A stretch of 25,715 nucleotides of DNA. It comes from SIG672 sp045657105 (GTDB lineage Bacteria; Bacillota; Clostridia; Oscillospirales; CAG-272). The translations under genes and the position numbers were made by a program. Shown in pieces: positions 23,527-25,715 of this stretch (positions are counted from its first letter, which is position 1; each line of letters opens with the position of its first letter). Below the pieces are notes generated by a model. The model saw only the letters and a program-made list of their open reading frames with translations, made no database searches and was not told the origin of the DNA. The stretch lies in assembly GCA_045657105.1 (NCBI GenBank), contig JAZOSN010000022.1, positions 1 through 25,715 of the forward strand, given 5' to 3'.

Positions 23527-24822
23527 ATGAATGTGGCAACACAGGTCAAAACCAAGGATCCGTACGCTTTCAGTCGGCTTATGTATATAATCGAGGCGGC
23601 GCTCGAATATTTTATTTCGCTCGTCGTGACTGACGCTTATCTTGCCAAGGTCGGACAGTCGATAGGTATGAGCGACAGTCTTATCGGAATACTCAGTGCC
23701 TTCGTTTCGCTCGGTTGCGGAATGCAGATAGTTGCAGTTTTTCTGACAGGTCGTGATTCTGTCAAAAAGCTTGTAATATCGGGAACGCTTATAACAAATC
23801 TCGCGTTCGTTCTCGTTTATCTTACACCGTTCGTGCCTGTTGAAAACTCGGCGAGAAGTGTAATTCTGATAGTCGTGCTTCTCGGTGCACACCTTATAAA
23901 AAACATCGTGCATTCACCCAAGATGAACTGGTTTATGTCGCTCGTTGCCGACTCAAAACGAGGCGTATTTACGGCAAATAAGGAAATAATCTCGCTTATC
24001 GGCGGAATGATATTTACCTTTGTGATGGGTAATATCATTGACGCGTTCGAGGCGGCAGGTAATCTTAAAGGCGCATTTCTGACCAGTGCGATTACCATTA
24101 TGGGACTTGGAATTTTCCATATACTTACTATGGTGCTTTCAAAGGAAAAGAGAGTCGAAGGAAGATCAGAGCAGGGCGCAAAAAAGAAGTTTCCGCTTAA
24201 AGAACTCGTGCTTAACAAAAATCTTTTGAAGGTCGTCGCGGTTTCGATTATATGGCATATAGCTTCAGGTGTCGCTACACCGTTTTACGGATCGTATAAG
24301 GTAGGCGCTCTCGGTTTCAGTATGACCTTTGTTTCGGTGCTCGGGATTGTATCAAGTCTGTCGCGTGCGGTCGTTTCACGCCCGATCGGACGGTTTGCCG
24401 ATAAAAAATCGTTTGCCCTGTCTATGATACTTTGTATAAGCGTTGCCGCGCTTTCTTTCGGTATAAATATATTTACCGTTCCCGCTAACGGACTAGTGCT
24501 CTTCACGCTTTATTCTGTACTGCACGCTATCTCGATGGCAGGAATAAACAGCGGACTTACAAACCTCGTTTACGACTACGTTCCGCACGAGCAAAGAGTG
24601 GCGGCACTTGCACTTCAAAACTCGATAGCAGGACTTGTCGGCTTTGGAACGACCTGTCTTGCGGGAGAGCTCGTTGACTACATTCAGGCAAACGGAAATC
24701 TTCTTTTTGGAATGCATCTTTACGCGCAACAGGTGGTTTCGGCAATCGCGTTTGCAGTTTGCATTTTACTTGTTGTTTATCTTCTGCTCGTCATAAGAAA
24801 AATATCGAGAGTAAAAGAATAA
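23527..24822 (+). CDS. MFS transporter
   Basis: A 431-residue protein with about 12 membrane segments. It has the major-facilitator layout, with a charged central loop near residues 203-225 (SKEKRVEGRSEQGAKKK) and an MFS motif-A-like segment in the second half (SRPIGRFADKKSF). The substrate cannot be told. It is a single-gene unit with its own promoter and a terminator right after the stop, and there is no sign that it belongs to the polysaccharide locus. Confidence 0.82.
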   Translation: MNVATQVKTKDPYAFSRLMYIIEAALEYFISLVVTDAYLAKVGQSIGMSDSLIGILSAFVSLGCGMQIVAVFLTGRDSVKKLVISGTLITNLAFVLVYLTPFVPVENSARSVILIVVLLGAHLIKNIVHSPKMNWFMSLVADSKRGVFTANKEIISLIGGMIFTFVMGNIIDAFEAAGNLKGAFLTSAITIMGLGIFHILTMVLSKEKRVEGRSEQGAKKKFPLKELVLNKNLLKVVAVSIIWHIASGVATPFYGSYKVGALGFSMTFVSVLGIVSSLSRAVVSRPIGRFADKKSFALSMILCISVAALSFGINIFTVPANGLVLFTLYSVLHAISMAGINSGLTNLVYDYVPHEQRVAALALQNSIAGLVGFGTTCLAGELVDYIQANGNLLFGMHLYAQQVVSAIAFAVCILLVVYLLLVIRKISRVKE

Positions 24823-24826
24823 ATAT

Positions 24827-24853
24827 AAAACACCCGAAAGGGTGTTTTGTTTT
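24827..24853 (+). terminator. Terminator after the MFS gene
   Basis: AAAACACCC and GGGTGTTTT pair perfectly around a GAAA tetraloop and run into GTTTT. The arms share AAAACACCC/GGGTGTTTT with the terminator at 22207-22252. Confidence 0.88.
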
Positions 24854-24902
24854 GCCAAAAATCATATATATTGTTAACTTTAAAAAAAGAGCTGTTTATT
24901 TC

Positions 24903-24931
24903 TTGAAAAGTTCAAAAATATCGTGTATAAT
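24903..24931 (+). promoter_or_regulatory. Sigma-A-type promoter of the ABC exporter gene
   Basis: TTGAAA at 24903-24908 and TATAAT at 24926-24931 are separated by 17 bases. The start of transcription should be near 24938. The ribosome site AAAGGA at 24955-24960 lies 12 bases before the ATG, a little far. Confidence 0.8.
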
Positions 24932-24972
24932 AAATACTTATGTAAATAGTTAAGAAAGGAAAGTGAAAGTAA

Positions 24973-25715
24973 ATGTTTAAACGACTGCTTGGTTGTGTAA
25001 GGGAATATAAGCTTGTGACTATTCTTACACTTATATTTATTACGGCAGAAGTCGTTATCGAGGTCTTTATCCCATTTATTACGGCAGATCTTGTAAACCT
25101 TATCGAAGAAGGCGCACATCTTACCGAGGTCGTAAAGATCGGACTCGTTTTGCTTGTAATGGCACTTGCCTCGCTTTGCTGCGGAGCAATTGCGGGATTT
25201 ACCTGCGCGAAGGCGTCTGCGGGATTTGCTAAAAATCTTCGCGGAGATCTTTTCCATAAGGTCCAGACCTATTCATTTGAGAATATCGATAAATTTTCTT
25301 CGACCTCGCTCGTTACCAGAATGACTACCGACGTAAATAACGTCCAGATGGCGTTTATGATGCTCATAAGAATTGCGGTCAGGGCACCGCTTATGTTGAT
25401 TTTCTCGGTAATTATGGCGTATATAATGGGAGGAGCACTTGCTACGTCCTTCGTTGTGCTCATTCCGTTCCTCGCGTTCGGACTCTTCATCGTTGCGCGT
25501 AACGCTATGCCCGCGTTCAAAAAAGTGTTTAAAAAGTACGACAGACTCAATGAGTCTATCGAGGAAAACGTCAGAGGTATGAGAGTCGTGAAGGGCTTTT
25601 CGCGTGAGGATTACGAAAAGGAAAAGTTCGGTGCGGCGGCAGAGAATATCAGAGCGGATTTCACAAAAGCGGAAAGAATAGTCGCTTGTAACAATCCGCT
25701 TATGCAGATATGCGT
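24973..25715 (+). CDS. ABC exporter, transmembrane domain (3' end outside the window)
   Basis: 247 residues are visible from ATG 24973 to the edge. They show the type-IV exporter membrane domain: MFKRLLGCVREYKL, membrane segments, then LFHKVQTYSFENIDKFSSTSLVTRMTTDVNNVQ and the coupling-helix region RGMRVVKGFSREDYEKEKF. These are characteristic of Bacillota half-transporters of the MdlB/LmrCD-like multidrug type, often encoded as pairs. The nucleotide-binding domain is not in the window. It is the first gene of its unit, with its own promoter. The substrate is unknown. Confidence 0.88.
   Translation, partial: MFKRLLGCVREYKLVTILTLIFITAEVVIEVFIPFITADLVNLIEEGAHLTEVVKIGLVLLVMALASLCCGAIAGFTCAKASAGFAKNLRGDLFHKVQTYSFENIDKFSSTSLVTRMTTDVNNVQMAFMMLIRIAVRAPLMLIFSVIMAYIMGGALATSFVVLIPFLAFGLFIVARNAMPAFKKVFKKYDRLNESIEENVRGMRVVKGFSREDYEKEKFGAAAENIRADFTKAERIVACNNPLMQIC

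Noticed and set aside
1..25715. CRISPR array, tRNA/rRNA, insertion sequence, phage or integrase genes
   Set aside because: No regular short repeats with spacers, no tRNA-like cloverleaf, no transposase or integrase motif was seen in any convincing gene on either strand. A subtle tRNA could be missed by eye; a covariance-model search would settle it.

Overview
The window looks like chromosome of a low-to-mid GC Bacillota, most likely a gut-type member of the class Clostridia. The signs are strong purine-rich ribosome binding sites, sigma-A-type promoters with 17-base spacers, several TTG starts, an LCP-family enzyme, a PHP-type (CpsB/CapC) phosphatase, a VanZ-like protein and a SPETG wall-sorting signal. 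The genus cannot be read from the sequence. No tRNA, rRNA, CRISPR array, insertion sequence or integrase was seen.

Layout. (1) 2-658 is the 3' end of a repeat-containing, probably secreted or surface protein, closed by a strong terminator. (2) 985-13791 is one long plus-strand operon of 11 genes behind a TTGACT-17-TATAAT promoter. It holds two GT4 glycosyltransferases, a Wzy-like polymerase, an APH/choline-kinase-like kinase, a Wzx flippase, a LicD-type phosphotransferase, the complete UDP-L-FucNAc pathway (CapE, CapF, CapG, with a VanZ-like gene between CapF and CapG), and a membrane-bound CapD/PglF/WbpM-type 4,6-dehydratase. (3) 13985-18061 is a second operon: a fused Wzz/BY-kinase, its PHP phosphatase, a small SPETG wall-anchored protein and an LCP ligase. 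(4) 18150-22196 is a third transcription unit: a PglE-type aminotransferase, a PglC-type phosphoglycosyl transferase, a divergent second DegT-like PLP protein and an ATP-grasp ligase. (5) After a bidirectional terminator come a minus-strand PPP phosphatase fused to an ASCH domain, an MFS transporter, and the 5' part of an ABC exporter that runs off the window.

How the genes work together. Units 2-4 form a nearly complete Wzx/Wzy-type capsule or wall-polysaccharide locus. CapEFG make UDP-L-FucNAc. The CapD-like dehydratase and the PglE-like aminotransferase should make a UDP-4-amino-4,6-dideoxy sugar. The PglC-like enzyme loads the first sugar phosphate on undecaprenyl phosphate, two GT4 enzymes extend it, and Wzx and Wzy flip and polymerise it. 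The BY-kinase and phosphatase control chain length, and the LCP enzyme would attach the chain to the wall. LicD and the APH-like kinase suggest a phosphate-linked decoration. No PglD-type N-acetyltransferase is present, but an ATP-grasp ligase and a second PLP protein sit directly after the initiating transferase. This raises the possibility of an unusual amide-linked sugar decoration, the most novel candidate here. The first six genes of the operon (985-7904) look clearly more AT-rich than capE onward, as expected of a swapped serotype-specific cassette.
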